35,676 bases of DNA. Source: RGDT01 sp964630925. Its GTDB lineage: Bacteria > Planctomycetota > Planctomycetia > Gemmatales > Gemmataceae. Of the stretch, positions 7,481 to 16,336 are shown piece after piece. The notes under the pieces are model-generated. The model did not search any database and was not told where the DNA came from. It worked only from the letters and a program-made list of their open reading frames with translations. Positions within the stretch are counted from its first letter, which is position 1, and each line of letters starts with the position of its first letter. The position numbers and the translations under genes are program-made. The stretch spans positions 1 through 35,676 of the forward strand of contig CAZVZK010000104.1 of assembly GCA_964630925.1 (NCBI GenBank), in the 5' to 3' direction.

Positions 7481-8599
7481 ATGACGCCGCCCTCCGACGC
7501 CGAATTGCTCGCCCTCCTCGCCCTCCAGCTCGCCGACGGCGTCGGGCCGCAGCGAGCCGCCGCCCTGATCGAACACTTCGGATCCGCCGAAGCCGCCCTC
7601 CGCGCCAGCGAGCCCGCCCTCGCCGACGTGCCCGGCGTCGGCCCGCGTACCGCCGCCGCCATCCGCCAGAGCGCCTCCTCCGGCGAGGCCGCCCGGGAAT
7701 TGCACCTCGCCCGCAGCGCCGGCGTCGCCGTCCACGCCATCGGCCGCGCCGGCTACCCCGCGTGGCTCGCCCCACTGCCCGGCTCCCCGCGCCTGCTGTT
7801 CATGCGCGGCGAGGTCCTACCCGGCGACGAGCGCGCCGTCGCCATCGTCGGCACGCGGCACCCTACCGCGTATGGGCGGCGCATCGCCGCCCGCCTCGCC
7901 GACGGCCTCGCCCGCGCCGGCGTCATGGTCGTCTCCGGCATGGCCCGCGGCATCGACGGCATCGCCCACACGGCCGCCCTCGACGCCGGCGGACGCAGCA
8001 TCGCCTGCCTCGCCGGAGGGCTCTCACGCATCTACCCGCCGGAGCACCGAGCCCTGTCTGAGCGGATCGCGGCCAACGGCGCGCTGGTGACGGAGAGCCT
8101 CATGGGCCAGGAGCCTCTCAAGGGCCTCTTCCCGGCCCGCAACCGCATCATCTCCGGGCTGTCGCGGGTGATCGTCATCGTCCAGGCCGGCGAGCAGTCC
8201 GGCGCGCTCATCACCGCCACCCACGCCGCCGAGCAGGGCCGCACGGTGATGGCCGTCCCCGGCGCGGTGGACGAGGAGCAATCCGCCGGGTGTCACCGCC
8301 TGATCCGCGACGGGGCGGGCCTGTGCCGCTCCGCCGACGACATCCTCGAAGAGATGGAGGGCATCCGCCCCAGCGCCCCGCCTCCGCCTCGTGCCGAGCC
8401 GCCCCCGACGGCCGTGACGGTGCCGCCGGACGGCCCGGAGGCGGCGGTGTGGGCGATGCTGGAGGCCGGCCCGCGCCACATGGACGAGCTGGCACGCGAC
8501 TCCGGCCTCGACGTGTCCCGTCTCTCCATGCTGCTGACGATGATGGAGATGAGGCGCACGGTGCGCCGCCTGCCCGGCAACCGCTTCGAGCGTCCATGA
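7481..8599 (+). CDS. dprA: DNA processing protein DprA
   Basis: Predicted 372-residue DprA/Smf, which binds incoming single-stranded DNA during natural transformation and loads RecA. Order of domains: an N-terminal helix-hairpin-helix region (GVGPQRAAALIEHFGSAEAAL, then LADVPGVGPRTAAAI), the Rossmann-like core with GTRHPTAYGRR, VSGMARGIDGIAHTAAL, LAGGLSRIYPPEH, FPARNRIISGLS and AGEQSGALITA, and a C-terminal winged helix (about 310-372, DELARDSGLDVSRLSMLLTMMEM). All core motifs are intact. The ATG at 7481 gives the normal N-terminus; upstream in-frame codons are not conserved-looking. The stop is only 3 bases from the convergent WGR gene stop. No com genes are nearby. Confidence 0.95.
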   Translation: MTPPSDAELLALLALQLADGVGPQRAAALIEHFGSAEAALRASEPALADVPGVGPRTAAAIRQSASSGEAARELHLARSAGVAVHAIGRAGYPAWLAPLPGSPRLLFMRGEVLPGDERAVAIVGTRHPTAYGRRIAARLADGLARAGVMVVSGMARGIDGIAHTAALDAGGRSIACLAGGLSRIYPPEHRALSERIAANGALVTESLMGQEPLKGLFPARNRIISGLSRVIVIVQAGEQSGALITATHAAEQGRTVMAVPGAVDEEQSAGCHRLIRDGAGLCRSADDILEEMEGIRPSAPPPPRAEPPPTAVTVPPDGPEAAVWAMLEAGPRHMDELARDSGLDVSRLSMLLTMMEMRRTVRRLPGNRFERP

Positions 8600-8602
8600 A
8601 CG

Positions 8603-11600
8603 TCACCCCTTCCCCGCCGGCGCCAGCGACATCAGGTCGCGCACCGTCTCACTGAACGCCACGGCGTCCACGTCGCCGACGCGCTGCCGCGCCCCGCCGC
8701 CGTAGTAGCCCTCGGCATACCCGCGCGGCGGCGGCTCCGTCCCCGCGAGGAAGAACACCGCCTCCACCGTCTGGTCCTCGTTGTCCATCATCCCGATCAG
8801 GATGCTCGGCTCGATCTCCACCACCGCCGTCACGCCGGCGGCGGCGTAGGGCTTCACGAACGCGCTGATGCCGCCGTGGTCGTGCAGCGCCCGCCGCCAG
8901 CCCCGGCCCTCCATCGTGCCACGCATCTTCGTCGCCGGGATACGCCCGGCGGGCCGCACGAACTCCGTCGCCATCGCCATACCTTCCGGCGCGAACACCT
9001 CGCGCTCCAGCTGCGGGAACGGCGGCTCCAGGTCCAGCGCGTCGAAGCACCCGCGCCACGACCCGACCTGACCGTGCGTCATCCGCAGCCGATGCGCGAC
9101 GCGCACCGTCTCCACGCCCGACACCGGCCTGCCGTCGTGGTTGACGAACGCCCCGCCGTCGCCGACGCGGAACAGCCGGCCCTCCCCGCCGTCCCACACC
9201 AGCCGTCGCACCAGGTGCGTCAGGAACGGGTGCCGCACCAGGAGCGACGTGAACTCCGCCACGGGCCACGAGCGGCCCGTCACCATCGCCTCTTCGAGCC
9301 GGAACGTCTGGATCTTCAGCGCGTCGCGGAGCTGCGCCTTGAGCAACTTCCACGCGGCGGCGGCCTCCGCCGCCCTGGCCGCGTCGTCCTTCGCCCCCGG
9401 CTTCGGCAGGTCCTTCAGCGGCTTGCCCGACTCGTCGGCCAGCTCGGGCGTGAGGTCCGACGACAGCGTGAAGCGGAACCGCCGCGGACCGAAGTCGAAG
9501 ACGCGGCCCCCGTCCGCGTCGAGGCCGAGGTCGGGCACGATGCGGTCCTCGAGCTGCTCGCGTGTCATGCCCCGGTCCGAGGCGATCAGGTCCATGAGCT
9601 GCCTGGCGCGGTCCTGCAGCCCCTTGAACTTGAGCTTCAGCGCCATGCCGTTGAGCGCCGTTAGCGCCGTGTCGCTCCCGATGCAGCGCAGCACCTCCAG
9701 CCCCGTGACCGCACGCTGGTGCTGGCTCTCGCCCGGCCACACGCGGATCAGCGGCGTCAGCTTCGTTACGATGCCGTCGTCCCCGAAATACCCGAGCGAC
9801 AGCAGCGCCCACTTCTCCTTCGACGGGGACCCGGCGGCCATCCAGCCCTCGAACAGCTTCCAGGCGAACGCCGCCAGCGCCGCCCCGTCGCCGCCCTTCC
9901 GCAGCGCCGACACCAGCGGGTGCGGCCCGGTGAGCGTCGAGGCCTGCAGCGCCGCCAGCACACGCGACACGTCCTCGGCCCCCAGGCCGTGGATCGGCGG
10001 CAGCACCGCCGGGTCGGCGAACGCCGGCAGCGCCTTCGCCGGCTTCACCGCCGCGAGGCCCGCTTGCAGCCAGTCCGCCGACGCCGGCGCGTCGGAAGAC
10101 GCGCCGAGCGCCGACCGCGCCGCCTCGCCCAGCGGCGTGCTGTCCGCAGAGAGCGGCGTCAGCCCCGCCGCCGCATGGCCGGGGTGCTTCTTCAACCACG
10201 ACTCCACCCGCGCCGCCACCTCCGGCGGCTTGGCCTGGAGCTTCAGCTCCAGCAGCGTCACCGCCGCCTCGGGCGACTCGGCCAGCAGCAGCACGTCGAG
10301 CATCGCGAGCTGGTCGGCGGCCTTTCGGATGGCGAGGATGGAATCCCTGAGGATGTCCAGCCCGTCGTGCCCGGTGAGCGCCAGCCAGGACCGGGCGTCG
10401 GCGGGCGTCGCCAGACGCACCCCGAGCCGGCGCGCCTCCCTCACCATCACCGCCGCGTCACCGATGCCGAAGAGCGCGACGCCGAAGCCGGCGTTCATCC
10501 GCCCCGGCGCGATGCCGCCCTTCTTCAACCCCGCCGCCCACGCCGCAATGTCCCCCGCCATGCCGGCGTGCCGGGCGAGGACGGCGGCGGCGGGGTCGTC
10601 CTTCAGCAGCGAGCGCAGCCGCTCCCGCACCGCCTCCATGTCACCCGCGGACAGACGCGGGTACACCTCCGCCTCCAGCCAGGAGGCCACGCCCGCCGCC
10701 GACTGCGAATCGAGCCGCGTCGCCTGGTTGCTCGCGAGCGCCTCGACGAGGTCGGCGGGGGCCAGCCACGCGCGTTGGAGCTGCACCGTCGGGATGTTGA
10801 TGTTCCAGTAGTGCATCTCCTCGCCGGCGGCCTTCACGTCGGCGAGCGTCAGCGGCCTGTCGAACTCGGCGGCCTTGGCCTTCTTGATCGCCTTCTCGCG
10901 CTCGTAGCTGATCATGCTCTGATACTTCGTGTGCATGATCAGCCAGAAGCGGGCCTCCTGCGCGGTGACGGGGACGTTCGGGTCGAACGGCAGCTCGTTG
11001 CGGTGGTGGTAGTCGATGGCCCGCTGCTTGAGCGCCTCCAGGTCGAACGCCCGCGGCTTCGGCAGCGGGCCCGGTTTGCCCGTGGGCGCGGCCACGGCGC
11101 GGCGGTCCTCCGCCGACAGGTTCAGCCTCCGCTCCGGCGCGGGTGGGGCCACCGGGGGTCTGGGGGACGTCTCGCCCCCCAGCTCGACGCGAGGGGCAGC
11201 CTCGGCGCGGGGCGCTGCCTTCGCCGGGGCGGCGGGCGGCGCGGCCAGAGGCGCCGCGCCGGTGCGTCGGGCGTGGTCGGCGAGCCAGGCGGCGGCGGCC
11301 TCGCCCACCTTCGTCCTCTCGGCGGCGAGCGGCGTCAGGCCGGCGACGGCGTGGGCCGTGTGCGCGTCGAACCACTTGGCGATCTTGGCGACGGCCTTGG
11401 AGTTCTTCGTCTGCGCCTTGACAGCCATGAGGGCCGCGGCTGCCTCGGGCGACTCGGCGAGCATCAGCACGTCGAGCGTCTTCAGCAGGCCATCGACGTG
11501 CAGGGCGAGGGCCGAGTCGCGCACCACGTCGAGCGCGGAATGCTCGGTGTGGGCCAGCCACGCCCGCGCCTCCTCGGGGTTGCGGAGCAGCAGCCCCAGA

Positions 11601-12634
11601 CGCCGGAAGTGCCGCTCCACCTCCGCCGGGTCGTCCAGCGCGAACAGCGCCGCCGACGCCTCCTCGTTGAAGCGGTACTTCGCGTAGTCCTCCGGCTTCA
11701 ACGCCTCGGCGTACGCCTTCAGGTCGGCCATCATGCCGGCCGTCCCCGCCAGGATCGCCGCGATCGCCGCCACCCGCTCCTCGCCCTTCATCCGCGATCG
11801 CAGCACGCCGCGGACCGCGTCCATCTCCTTGCCGGACAGGTGGGGGTAGTAATGCGCCTCCAGCCAGTCGGCCTCGGCCTGGGCGTTGAACGCGCTCGAC
11901 GAGATCATCGGGTGGTGGCACGTCACGCCGATGTAGTCCGCCGGCTTCAGGTACGAGCGCTGCAGACGCAGGATCGGCAGGTTCAGCTTGTCGAACCACT
12001 TCGTCCCGAACCCCGCGATCAGGTCCGCGGCGCTGATCGGCGCGGCGAATTGCGCGGGGGCCAGCGACGCGATCCACTTCTTGCGGCCGGACGCGTGCCT
12101 GTCCCACTCCGTGTAGGCGGTGAACCAGAGGCGTGCCTCTTCCGGCGCGACGGCGTCCGGAGGCGGGGCGGCGTCCCAGATGAATTCCAGCCAGCCCCCC
12201 GCGCCGGCCGTGAGCGCCGCCTTCAGCGCGTCGATGTCGAAGGAGCGCGGCTTCGCCAGCGGGACGGCCTCGGGCCTGCCGCGCCAGCCGGCGCGGCGCC
12301 AGTCGGCGGGGGCGAGGTTGAGTCGTCGCTCGGGCGCCCCGGTTGGCGGGGCCGCCTTGGCAGGTGGAGCGGCGGGTGCGGCCTTCGCCGGGGCCGGCGC
12401 GGGTGAGGCGGCGGGGGGCGTCGCGCCGACCTCCTTGTAGCCCTTGCCGGTCTTCTCGGCGATCAGCTTCTCCGCCGCCGCGAGCGCCGCCGCCGGGCTG
12501 GCGAACGTCTTGGGCTGCGTCTGCCCGGCGGAGCCGATCCTGCCAAACTGCACCGTCATCGTCGAGTCGGAGACGCTGACGGCCCAGAACTTGCGCGAGG
12601 CGCCTTCCTCGAAGTGGAACTCACGTCGGGTCAT
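8603..12634 (-). CDS. WGR-domain / DUF4132 giant protein with internal duplication
   Basis: Predicted 1343-residue protein. Residues 1-70 form a WGR domain (EFHFEEGASRKFWAVSV, then FGRIGSAGQ with Phe for the family Trp), followed by an Ala/Pro linker to about 100. Two homologous modules of about 395 residues follow, near 102-495 and 498-840. Each opens with ERRLNL and a PKPRxFDxxALK motif and contains EARxWxxxxTxY, a WLEAxxYPxLS segment, LAESPEAA and a closing AGLTPLxAxxTxxGEAA. The C-terminal 450 residues match DUF4132 (as in E. coli MolR/YehI): FGPRRFRFTLSSDLTPEL, WPVAEFTSLLVRHPFLTHLVRRLVW and a final ATEF-to-IEPS segment. WGR domains occur in PARPs and in bacterial proteins of unknown role. 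Start supported by AAGGAAG 8 bases upstream. No signal peptide. Biochemical function unknown. Confidence 0.85.
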   Translation of the reverse strand: MTRREFHFEEGASRKFWAVSVSDSTMTVQFGRIGSAGQTQPKTFASPAAALAAAEKLIAEKTGKGYKEVGATPPAASPAPAPAKAAPAAPPAKAAPPTGAPERRLNLAPADWRRAGWRGRPEAVPLAKPRSFDIDALKAALTAGAGGWLEFIWDAAPPPDAVAPEEARLWFTAYTEWDRHASGRKKWIASLAPAQFAAPISAADLIAGFGTKWFDKLNLPILRLQRSYLKPADYIGVTCHHPMISSSAFNAQAEADWLEAHYYPHLSGKEMDAVRGVLRSRMKGEERVAAIAAILAGTAGMMADLKAYAEALKPEDYAKYRFNEEASAALFALDDPAEVERHFRRLGLLLRNPEEARAWLAHTEHSALDVVRDSALALHVDGLLKTLDVLMLAESPEAAAALMAVKAQTKNSKAVAKIAKWFDAHTAHAVAGLTPLAAERTKVGEAAAAWLADHARRTGAAPLAAPPAAPAKAAPRAEAAPRVELGGETSPRPPVAPPAPERRLNLSAEDRRAVAAPTGKPGPLPKPRAFDLEALKQRAIDYHHRNELPFDPNVPVTAQEARFWLIMHTKYQSMISYEREKAIKKAKAAEFDRPLTLADVKAAGEEMHYWNINIPTVQLQRAWLAPADLVEALASNQATRLDSQSAAGVASWLEAEVYPRLSAGDMEAVRERLRSLLKDDPAAAVLARHAGMAGDIAAWAAGLKKGGIAPGRMNAGFGVALFGIGDAAVMVREARRLGVRLATPADARSWLALTGHDGLDILRDSILAIRKAADQLAMLDVLLLAESPEAAVTLLELKLQAKPPEVAARVESWLKKHPGHAAAGLTPLSADSTPLGEAARSALGASSDAPASADWLQAGLAAVKPAKALPAFADPAVLPPIHGLGAEDVSRVLAALQASTLTGPHPLVSALRKGGDGAALAAFAWKLFEGWMAAGSPSKEKWALLSLGYFGDDGIVTKLTPLIRVWPGESQHQRAVTGLEVLRCIGSDTALTALNGMALKLKFKGLQDRARQLMDLIASDRGMTREQLEDRIVPDLGLDADGGRVFDFGPRRFRFTLSSDLTPELADESGKPLKDLPKPGAKDDAARAAEAAAAWKLLKAQLRDALKIQTFRLEEAMVTGRSWPVAEFTSLLVRHPFLTHLVRRLVWDGGEGRLFRVGDGGAFVNHDGRPVSGVETVRVAHRLRMTHGQVGSWRGCFDALDLEPPFPQLEREVFAPEGMAMATEFVRPAGRIPATKMRGTMEGRGWRRALHDHGGISAFVKPYAAAGVTAVVEIEPSILIGMMDNEDQTVEAVFFLAGTEPPPRGYAEGYYGGGARQRVGDVDAVAFSETVRDLMSLAPAGKG

Positions 12635-12669
12635 CGTGGGGGCTTCCTTGTGTGGGCGTTGATGGCGGC

Positions 12670-12675
12670 ATTATG
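12670..12675 (-). promoter_or_regulatory. Possible -10 box (CATAAT) for the WGR gene
   Basis: CATAAT on the minus strand lies about 36 bases before the ATG at 12634, in the 80-base gap after the NHL gene. No convincing -35 is visible because the upstream side is occupied by a GC hairpin. Tentative. Confidence 0.3.
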
Positions 12676-12680
12676 CGGAG

Positions 12681-12714
12681 GGGCCGCCGCCGACGCCAGC
12701 CCAGCAGGCGGCCC
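12681..12714 (-). terminator. GC hairpin immediately after the NHL-repeat gene
   Basis: GGGCCGCC (12681-12688) pairs with GGCGGCCC (12707-12714), a perfect 8-base stem with an 18-base loop. It directly abuts the NHL gene stop codon at 12715-12717 and precedes the WGR gene. There is no T tract on the minus strand, so it may slow or attenuate transcription rather than act as a strong intrinsic terminator. Confidence 0.4.
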
Positions 12715-13776
12715 TCATTCGGGCTTCACGCGGCGGATGCGAAAGTTTTCGCTATCCGCGATGTACACCACGCCCCTGGGGTCGATGTCCAGGCCGTGCG
12801 GCCTGCCCATGCCCGCCTTCAGGGGGTCGCCGCCGTCGCCGCCGGGGCTACGCCGCCCGCCGGCGATGGTCGTCACCTCGCCCGTCCTCGCGTCGACCCT
12901 GCGGATCGAGTGGTTCTCCGTATCGACCACGTACACGTCGCCCGTCGGCCCGCACCGCACCGCCTTGGGGCCGTTGAACCGCGCCTTCTTGCCGTCCGCG
13001 CTCCCCTTCACGCCGTCCCCGGCCAGCGTGGTGATGACGCCCTCCGCGTCCACCTTGCGGATCGAGTGGCCCTCGCGCTCGCAGATGTAGGTGTTGCCCT
13101 TGCCGTCCACGCACACCGCCCGCGCCCCGTGGATCAGCGCCCGCGTCGCCGGCCCGCCGTCGCCCTTGTCGGCCTGGGTGATCTTCCCCGCCTTGCGCCC
13201 CGTGCCGGCGAAGGTCGAGATCACCCCCGTCTTCAGGTCGAGCCGGCGGACACGCCACGCCCCCACGTCGGCGATCAGCAGCCCGCCCTTGCCGTCGAGG
13301 ACGCAGTCGTTCGGCTCGCGCAGGCCGGCCTTCACCCCCGGCCCCCCATCGCCCGAGTCCTCCTTCTTCCCCGTCCCCGCCACGGTGGTGATGACGTTTG
13401 TCTTGCCGTCGATCTTGCGGATGCGCGCGTTCAGCCGGTCGGTGATGTACAGGTCGCCCTCCGGCGACACGACCACGGAATACGGCTGGTCGAACGTCGC
13501 CTCCAGCGCCGGGCCGCCGTCGCCGGATGACCCCCTCTTGCCCGTCCCGGCCACGGCGCGGATGACGCCGGTCTTGAGGTCCAGCCGGCGGATGCAGTGG
13601 TTGCGGTCCTCGGCGATGTACAGCCCGCCCTTGCCGTCCAGGCAGCAGTGGAACGGCTCGTTGAGCGTCGCCTTCAGGGCAGGGCCGCCGTCCCCGGAAT
13701 GCCCGCGCTCGCCGTTGCCGGCGACGGTGTCGATGACGGGGCCGGCGGGGAGCAGCGCGAGTAGGACGGCGAGCAT
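12715..13776 (-). CDS. Secreted NHL-repeat beta-propeller protein
   Basis: Predicted 353-residue exported protein. The ATG at 13776 has GGAGG 7 bases upstream and opens a short hydrophobic leader (LAVLLALLPAGPVID). Six NHL repeats then fill the protein, each with a GDGGPAxxA loop, a P-containing turn, a VDGKG-type hairpin, YIAD or a variant, an IRR or IRK turn and a TxAGTG closure. Six units are the normal complement of a closed NHL propeller. The last unit ends at the C-terminus (YIADSENFRIRRVKPE), so no extra domain is present. NHL propellers bind proteins, RNA or sugars; as an exported single-domain form the ligand cannot be guessed. Upstream in-frame sequence to 13956 is open but looks non-coding. 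Confidence 0.88.
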   Translation of the reverse strand: MLAVLLALLPAGPVIDTVAGNGERGHSGDGGPALKATLNEPFHCCLDGKGGLYIAEDRNHCIRRLDLKTGVIRAVAGTGKRGSSGDGGPALEATFDQPYSVVVSPEGDLYITDRLNARIRKIDGKTNVITTVAGTGKKEDSGDGGPGVKAGLREPNDCVLDGKGGLLIADVGAWRVRRLDLKTGVISTFAGTGRKAGKITQADKGDGGPATRALIHGARAVCVDGKGNTYICEREGHSIRKVDAEGVITTLAGDGVKGSADGKKARFNGPKAVRCGPTGDVYVVDTENHSIRRVDARTGEVTTIAGGRRSPGGDGGDPLKAGMGRPHGLDIDPRGVVYIADSENFRIRRVKPE

Positions 13777-13955
13777 GGGTCGGCCTCCGGGGGCGAGGGC
13801 GTTTGTAGGGGCGGCGGGCCGCGCCGGCCACCAGCGCACGGGGCCGCCGCGGTGGGGCGTGGCGGCGGGGGGCCGCGAATCCTGTCCGATGCCCAGCCCC
13901 CCGGACGCTCTTAAGGGATAGTGAGCTCTTGTTCCTCGGTGAAAGGGGCGATCCA

Positions 13956-14852
13956 ATGGCCTTCGTCGACCAGTCGGTCCGCGAGGCGATCACGGCGGCG
14001 CAGCGGGGCGGCCCGACGCTCAGCTATTCCGGCATCCAGAACATCATCCGCAGCACGTTCGACCAGGAGGGGATCTCCGTCCAGGAGCGGGAGGACCTGC
14101 GGGAGGTGCTGCGCACGCAGGAGATGGACGTCCGGGCCAGGCGGGCCCTGTGGAAGTTCCTCGACCACGTCGACGCCCTCTCGGGGCGGGCCGACGCCCT
14201 CGCCAAGGCGTCCGGGAACAAGAACCACGGGATGCGCCTCGAGGTGCCGGACCCGGGGACGTTCTCCAGGAGGAACACCTCCCTGGGCAAGTTCTCGCAC
14301 GGCAACTTCGACGTCGAGTACGACCCGGACGAGGGCGAGCTGAACGTCATCCTCAAGGTCAAGTACGGGTTCGACAGGGCCCTCACCCCGGGCGAGCAGT
14401 CCGAGGTCAAGAGGCGGCTCCAGCAGGCGGTGGCCGCCTGGGACAACGTCCAGGCGACGTTGGAGACGTCCTCGTTCGTCCTCAACCCCGTCATCCGCAT
14501 CCGCTTCATCCTGCGCGAGGTCTCCAAGGACGAGCACAAGCCGGTGGACGTGACCACCGACGGCCGCCGCGAGTGGATCGGCATGGACATCAACATCCAC
14601 AAGCTCACCACCGCCAAGACCCTGACCCACGAGCTGGGCCACGTCTTCGGCAACTACGACGAGTACCGCGGCGGCGGCTTCATGGGGTGGCTCGAGGCGC
14701 GGATGTACTGGCACGACAACCGCTTCCTCTCCGACACGAACGCGCTGATGCAGTCGGGGAGCGAGTTCCGCCCCCGCTACTTCAGCCACTTCGAGCGGTT
14801 CGTCAACGACAACTTCCACAAGGTCGGGGCCTCGTACCTCGTGACCCTGTGA
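13956..14852 (+). CDS. Metzincin-like zinc metalloprotease with HExxHxxGxxD
   Basis: Predicted 298-residue protein. Zinc site: THELGHVFGNYDEY, with His225, Glu226, His229 and Asp235 in an HExxHxxGxxD pattern. Family knowledge: Asp as third ligand is seen in snapalysin-type metzincins, while most use His. A probable Met-turn, ALMQSG with Met265, follows about 30 residues later, as expected. The N-terminal 130 residues are helical and unrecognised (SVREAITAAQRGG, then DLREVLRTQEMDVRARRALWKFLD). Residues 130-210 look like the strand/helix core leading to the active-site helix. No signal peptide, so it is either intracellular or exported by a dedicated system. The ATG at 13956 is preceded by AAAGGGG; a TTG at 13929 is an alternative. 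Resembles the 26335-27492 protease only in the zinc and Met-turn motifs. Confidence 0.75.
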   Translation: MAFVDQSVREAITAAQRGGPTLSYSGIQNIIRSTFDQEGISVQEREDLREVLRTQEMDVRARRALWKFLDHVDALSGRADALAKASGNKNHGMRLEVPDPGTFSRRNTSLGKFSHGNFDVEYDPDEGELNVILKVKYGFDRALTPGEQSEVKRRLQQAVAAWDNVQATLETSSFVLNPVIRIRFILREVSKDEHKPVDVTTDGRREWIGMDINIHKLTTAKTLTHELGHVFGNYDEYRGGGFMGWLEARMYWHDNRFLSDTNALMQSGSEFRPRYFSHFERFVNDNFHKVGASYLVTL

Positions 14853-14909
14853 GTGGACGGTGCGTCCCTGCCGCGCGACGGGACGCCTGATCCGCCCCGC
14901 CCTCTCGCA

Positions 14910-14939
14910 TTGACCCGGCCCTCCCCGGCGCTGTACCAT
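14910..14939 (+). promoter_or_regulatory. Sigma70-type promoter for the glycosyltransferase operon
   Basis: TTGACC at 14910-14915 and TACCAT at 14934-14939 are separated by 18 bases, close to the TTGACA/TATAAT consensus. Transcription would begin near 14946, about 30 bases before the ATG at 14975, leaving room for the GGAGGG ribosome binding site. This is the clearest promoter in the window. Confidence 0.6.
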
Positions 14940-14974
14940 CGCCCCGCCGATGGACGCACACCAGGGAGGGCCGC

Positions 14975-16336
14975 ATGCACACCACGGAGGCGCCACGCCG
15001 GGTCGAATTCGCCGGCTGGATGCCCGTCTTCCGCCGCTTCGGCAACTGCGGCAACCACCCCCAGTTCGCCCATGCCGCCGACCCGCCCGCCGGCTTCCGC
15101 TTCGTCCGCTCCGGCCCCGCCCCGTCCGAAAAGAGCCCCGCGGCCTCCCCCTGGCTCGTCCGCGCCGCCTCCACCGCCGCCGCCGCCCTCGCCCCCCTCT
15201 CCTCCCTCGCGTGCAGCCCCTTCACCCACGGGCCGCTGCGCGCCGCCCGCGCGCTGGGCGGCCTCGTCTCCGCCGGCCTGCGCCTGATGACGAAGTCCGA
15301 CCCGGTCAGCGTCGCCCGCTTCCTGCACTCCCGGCACTTCGCGTCGCAGGCCATGCTGCCCCCCGGCGACGACCTCCTATTCCTCACCAGCGTGCCGTAC
15401 ACCTACGGCCAGCGCCCCTGGGTCATCGAGGTCGAGGACGCCACCACCCTCTTCTACCCGTTCCTGCGCAACGGCGAGACCCACGACGTCGAGCCGGCCG
15501 CGTCGCCCTACTTCCCCCTCGTCCGCGCCCTCCTCGAGGCCGACAACTGCAAGGCCATCGTCACGCACATCCGCTCGACGGCGGAGTCGATGGGCAGGCT
15601 GTTCCAGAGCGAGGTCATCGCGCGGAAGACGTTCCACGTCCCGCTCGGCGTGCAGGCCCCCGCGGGCTTCCAGCGCCACGACGACCCCGACGGCCCGGTC
15701 GACCTCCTCTTCACCAACTCCTGGCACCAGGACCCCAACAGCTTCTACCTCCGCGGCGGGCTGGAGGTGCTGGACGCCTTCGACATCCTGCGGGCCAGGT
15801 ACCCCCAGGTCCGCCTCACCCTGCGCTCGGGGCTGCCCGCGCTGCCGCGGCGCTACGGACGCATCGTCGAGGACGGCTGGGTGCGCGTCATCGGGCGTTT
15901 CCTGCCCGACGACGAACTGGACGAGCTGCTCCGGTCGATGCACGTCTTCCTGCTGCCCGCCGCCCGCGTCCACATCGTCTCCGTCCTCAAGGCGATGGCC
16001 TACGGCCAGGCCGTCGTCGTCTCCGATGGCTGGGGCATGGACGAGCACGTCTCCGACGGCGAGACGGGGGTCGTCGTCCCCGGCAGGCTCGGCAAGGCGT
16101 CCTGGATGTGCGAACGCACCGGCCTGCTCCGCGAGGACTACCGCGTGATGAGGCACTCCGACCCCGCCGTCGTCGAGGGCCTGGTCCACGCCGTGTCGTC
16201 GCTGGTGGAGGACATCGGCCTACGCCGCCGCCTCGGCCACGCCGCCCGGCGGCACGTCATCGAGCACCACAACGTCGGCCAGTGGAACGAGGGCCTCCGC
16301 CGGGCCTTCACGCACGCCTCGGGGGGCCAGCCATGA
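14975..16336 (+). CDS. Glycosyltransferase, group 1 (GT4-like)
   Basis: Predicted 453-residue GT-B glycosyltransferase that would transfer a sugar from a nucleotide donor to a surface glycan or lipid. The C-terminal domain carries the retaining-GT signature: DLLFTNSWHQDPNSFYLRGG at its start, LTLRSGLP, VRVIGRFLPDDELDELL, then HIVSVLKAMAYGQAVVVSDGWGMDEHVSDGETG, where the donor-binding E is replaced by V or K in the usual E-x7-E positions. The C-terminus RRHVIEHHNVGQWNEGLRRAF is typical of GT4 enzymes. The N-terminal 120 residues are less conserved, with an Ala/Pro-rich hydrophobic stretch. The start has GGAGGG four bases upstream. Four-base ATGA overlap with the sugar methyltransferase indicates a two-gene operon. 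Acceptor and linkage are unknown. Confidence 0.85.
   Translation: MHTTEAPRRVEFAGWMPVFRRFGNCGNHPQFAHAADPPAGFRFVRSGPAPSEKSPAASPWLVRAASTAAAALAPLSSLACSPFTHGPLRAARALGGLVSAGLRLMTKSDPVSVARFLHSRHFASQAMLPPGDDLLFLTSVPYTYGQRPWVIEVEDATTLFYPFLRNGETHDVEPAASPYFPLVRALLEADNCKAIVTHIRSTAESMGRLFQSEVIARKTFHVPLGVQAPAGFQRHDDPDGPVDLLFTNSWHQDPNSFYLRGGLEVLDAFDILRARYPQVRLTLRSGLPALPRRYGRIVEDGWVRVIGRFLPDDELDELLRSMHVFLLPAARVHIVSVLKAMAYGQAVVVSDGWGMDEHVSDGETGVVVPGRLGKASWMCERTGLLREDYRVMRHSDPAVVEGLVHAVSSLVEDIGLRRRLGHAARRHVIEHHNVGQWNEGLRRAFTHASGGQP

Noticed and set aside
13777..13955. N-terminal extension of the NHL-repeat protein to an upstream in-frame codon at 13956
   Set aside because: The extra residues are Arg/Pro-rich with no similarity, and the internal ATG at 13776 has an ideal GGAGG and opens a leader peptide.
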